Position numbers and translations under genes: made by a program. Positions 61,480 through 64,000 of a DNA stretch of 64,000 nt are shown in pieces. The DNA is from Distichodus sexfasciatus (taxonomy: Eukaryota; Chordata; Actinopteri; Characiformes; Distichodontidae): positions 546,041-610,040 of the forward strand of contig JAVGVS010000107.1 of NCBI GenBank assembly GCA_032718565.1. Reading direction: 5' to 3'. The notes below the pieces were generated by a model that saw only the letters and a list, made by a program, of their open reading frames with translations, made no database searches and had not been told where the DNA came from. The first letter of the stretch is position 1. Every line of letters starts with the position of its first letter.

Positions 61480-61915
61480 AGAGAGCGCGAGACAGAGATG
61501 GAGAGATCTGGTACAGCCGTGAATGCGGTCGCCCCCCGTTGTGCGTTCCGCTTTGCAAAAGAAGTCTTTTGCCTCCATTATTTGTACTCCCACCATCTCG
61601 TTCCCCCTGCAGCCTTGAGCTCGAGCCGGCTGTTTGGGGGCCTAATCCCTGCCACAATGCGTGTTTGTGGCTGACTGCCGTTCCCACTCGTGCTCCTCTG
61701 ACCCCCCTCTCAGGGCAGCTCGGGCAACAGGCCAGACTCCAGGCTGGGACTCTCTTTGTGTGCCTGTGTCCCGGGAGGCCCTCTGCCTACCTGAGCGTGA
61801 GAGAGGGAAATTCTCACACTATCGATCTACACAAGGAGCTCGGCTCGCATCGCTCTATGTGTTGCTCGGTGGCGGCGGAGTGTTTTAAAGAAGCAGGCCT
61901 CAGAAAAACATAAAC
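61480..61915. other. GC-rich patch with a long chance or unidentified frame
   Basis: A GC-rich block with a plus-strand frame open from 61311 to 61913 that includes the GT microsatellite. The predicted protein is Cys/Leu/Pro rich with no recognisable domain, and the other two plus and one minus frames are also long. There is no clear splice pattern. It may be a regulatory element or an untranslated exon. Confidence 0.25.
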
Positions 61916-62942
61916 CACCTTTGGAGCTGCTCCGATACTGATACGGGGACATCAGTTCAGGTCAAATAGGTGGACGTATTGGTAAGAGGAGGTTGATCTG
62001 ATCTATTAAATCACTTAATTATGCTACTGATCAAGGGCGCAAGTTTGTGACATTTTTGTCATTGGATACAGTTGTTTATACCAAAAATCAGTTTGTTGTG
62101 GCACAAAATGGTTGTGATTCTTGTTAAGATTGAGAGGATGGAGATATTTTATTTTTTAAATATTAAAGAACTTGGTACATGTGTAAAAACACTTACATTA
62201 ATTAATCTCTAATATGAAAACTAATTTTATATAACTTAAAATTGTAATAAATGTGCACATATACTGTGATGAACTATTCACCAAAGTACACGGGGCCTGC
62301 GAAGCAGACGTTACCTCGTAACGGTCTTTTATAGGGGCGCTGTGGCCACACAACAGGGGGGTCCTGGGTTGCACCGGGACTGGAAAAGTTGGATAGGTGC
62401 ATTCCTAATGTGCACAACATAAATGTACTGTGAAGCCTATTTAACAACTTAGGAAAAAGTCTATAGACATTTTTACTACTATTTGAAATGCAAAGAAATA
62501 TATTTGAAAAATGCCACAAAAAGCATGTGTACGTTTTTAAACGTGTTCATTCATAAAGGTTCAATATACATAAAATCCCAACAATCATTATATATTGTGA
62601 AGACATTTTTACACATAATAGTATTGTCAGAAATGATCTTCAATTTGAGACACTTGTTACTTGTGGGTGTAGCAACTTGATCTTGATAAAAGATCAAATC
62701 TATGAATGGAAAGGCTCACAAGACGAAATGATTTCATTCTTTTGCAGTATTATTGATAATACGAACTGGTTATACTTTTGTTATGTAAATGTTTGCTCGC
62801 AGTGAAAGAAAGCTAAGATCATACAGCATGTAATGCTCATTTTAATGTGTCGTTTGAGCCTTTAAATAGCTGAAGCTGGTATGGGAAGTTCTGTTTATTA
62901 GTTTATTTACTTTTGATCCTAAATATCCTAAATATATGAATC

Positions 62943-63305
62943 GACTGGGCGACACGGTCGCGCAGTGGTTAGCGCCGCCGCCTCACGGCGAGAAGGTCCT
63001 GGGTTCGAACCCCCGGGGACGTCCGGAGGGCCTTTCTGTGTGGTGTTTGTGTGCTCTACCCGTGTTCGCGTGGGCTTCCTCCGGGTGCTCCGGTTTCCTC
63101 CCACGGTCCAAAGGCATGTACTAGAGGTTAATCGGCGACTCTAAATTAGTGTAAGGTGTGATTGTGCGTGTGAGTGTGTCTTCCCTGCGGTGTGTTGGCG
63201 TCTGCCCAGGGTTGTTCTCTGCCCTGCGCCTGTCAGTTCCCGGGATAGGCTCAGGTCCCCCCACGACCCCAGTTGGGATTAAGTGGTCGAGATAATGAAT
63301 GAACG
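62943..63305 (+). mobile_element. SINE family B, full length
   Basis: A tRNA-like head with gcgcagtggttagcgccgcc (A box) and ctgggttcgaacccccggg (B box), then the body gggcctttctgtgtggtgtt and ctccggtttcctcccacggt, and a tail ggattaagtggtcgagataa ending in (tgaa)n. It is GC-rich and CpG-rich and appears the least decayed copy, so probably the youngest. Confidence 0.9.
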
Positions 63306-64000
63306 ATATTTATCTACTTTTGTGAGTGTAACTTTGGTAGATTAGCCTCAAGGTGCAAGCACCGGTGGCGGATTTAGCCATTTTAGCGCTCACGGGGCGA
63401 ATGCAGGCATGGGGTCCTCCACATTCGTTCTTTAAACACACACACAAATAAAATAATAAATAAATTAATAAATAAATAAACACGAAGGGCCATCCCTATC
63501 CAACACCTTTTAGCATGTAAACTTGAACCAAAATAAGACAGAATAGCGATGGTGAAGCTACAGCACACGGGCAATAATATTGTGTCTTATAAATAATGGT
63601 CGCAATGATCTCACAAAGGAAATGAAGTTCGTTGCCTAATTAAAGAACTGCCTCTGTGTAGCACTTCTCGTTTGGCCTTTCAACAAGTGCAACAAGTTTT
63701 TAAATTTAGCGTCGCGTATTACGCAGCATCTTAGGAAGTGTCGGATGTTCATACTTGTGTAACTGACTTTGTCTGACTCTGACATATATTCACCTGATAT
63801 ATTGTCAGGTTTTTGTTTTGATTTTTTGATCGCGTGTGTTCGTGTGTGAGTCTCATAACCTCTGCTCTGCCGGCGTCTAACGAATGTAGCGCCTGCGCAG
63901 AAAAAAGGCGAGACCTTGACGTTCGTTGGCGTTTGCAGGCTGTCACCGAGGGCAGGGCAGGGGAGGGATGTTTGTGGTAGGAAATCAGTTGTGATAGTTT
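63306..64000. other. No recognised feature
   Basis: AT-rich DNA with an (aata)n/(aaat) tract at 63445-63480 and a GC-richer end at 63860-63960. The block 'gcaccggtggcggatttagcc' at 63359 resembles the start of a DNA transposon, but no second end is visible. Confidence 0.4.

Larger units (their letters stand above)
49983..64000 (+). other. Downstream of divergent promoter: possible long first intron or intergenic DNA
   Basis: No coding exon is recognised in this stretch on either strand. It holds a diverged tandem repeat (50165-51180), a SINE at 51950-52277, a hAT-like element (54447-55727), a SINE inverted pair, a piggyBac-like MITE (58210-58685), a hAT MITE with clear target duplication (60508-61249) and a full-length SINE (62943-63305). 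GC-rich patches at 56880-57130 and 61480-61910 are unassigned. Stretches 52300-53780, 57270-58200 and 61920-62940 look unique and AT-rich. Confidence 0.5.

Noticed and set aside
61311..61913. 200-codon plus-strand frame as a gene
   Set aside because: It crosses a GT microsatellite, has no recognised domain or splice evidence, and other frames are open too; kept only as a GC-rich patch.
62943..63020. tRNA gene
   Set aside because: A and B box-like sequences are present, but they head a 360 bp SINE with a repeat tail rather than a foldable tRNA.

Overview
The window looks like intron-rich chromosomal DNA from a teleost fish. It has many microsatellites, many cut-and-paste DNA transposons and their short non-autonomous derivatives (Tc1/mariner, pogo, hAT, Harbinger-like and piggyBac-like ends), two tRNA-derived SINE families, and fragments of L2-like and RTE-like non-LTR retrotransposons. 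Coding sequence is sparse and sits in short exons with GT-AG boundaries. There are no operons, bacterial-type genes or CRISPR arrays.

The one gene recognised with confidence is on the minus strand: an NKAIN gene (Na+/K+-transporting ATPase interacting protein). Four consecutive coding exons can be read base by base, all phase 0: exon 1 at 46248-46301, exon 2 at 21127-21264, exon 3 at 16453-16533 and exon 4 at 8814-9011. Together they encode residues 1-157 of a family of about 200 residues. The last roughly 50 residues are not seen and probably lie beyond base 1. The protein resembles the NKAIN3/NKAIN4 branch; I could not settle the paralogue. Almost all of 1-46247 is therefore NKAIN intron: intron 1 about 25.0 kb, intron 2 about 4.6 kb, intron 3 about 7.4 kb, intron 4 incomplete.

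Upstream of NKAIN, a GC-rich promoter-like stretch lies at about 46400-46580. A second CpG-rich stretch at about 49840-50110 reads as a first exon on the plus strand, ending at a good splice donor at 49983 and containing a 43-codon short ORF. This would be a gene divergent from NKAIN whose later exons I cannot find in the window. An unidentified minus-strand, exon-like open frame lies between them at 48507-48730. Just after the plus-strand promoter is a diverged tandem repeat of about 240 bp per unit (50165-51180). The rest, to 64000, holds transposons, SINEs and a few GC-rich patches without a recognised product.

The most distinctive structures are: a three-level nest of DNA transposons (a Harbinger-like MITE inside a pogo-like element inside a hAT-like element) at 6789-8706; a nearly G-free satellite at 1-840; an L2-like LINE split by a MITE; recurring head-to-head SINE pairs; and the tandem repeat behind the CpG promoter. 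I found no convincing undescribed gene system.
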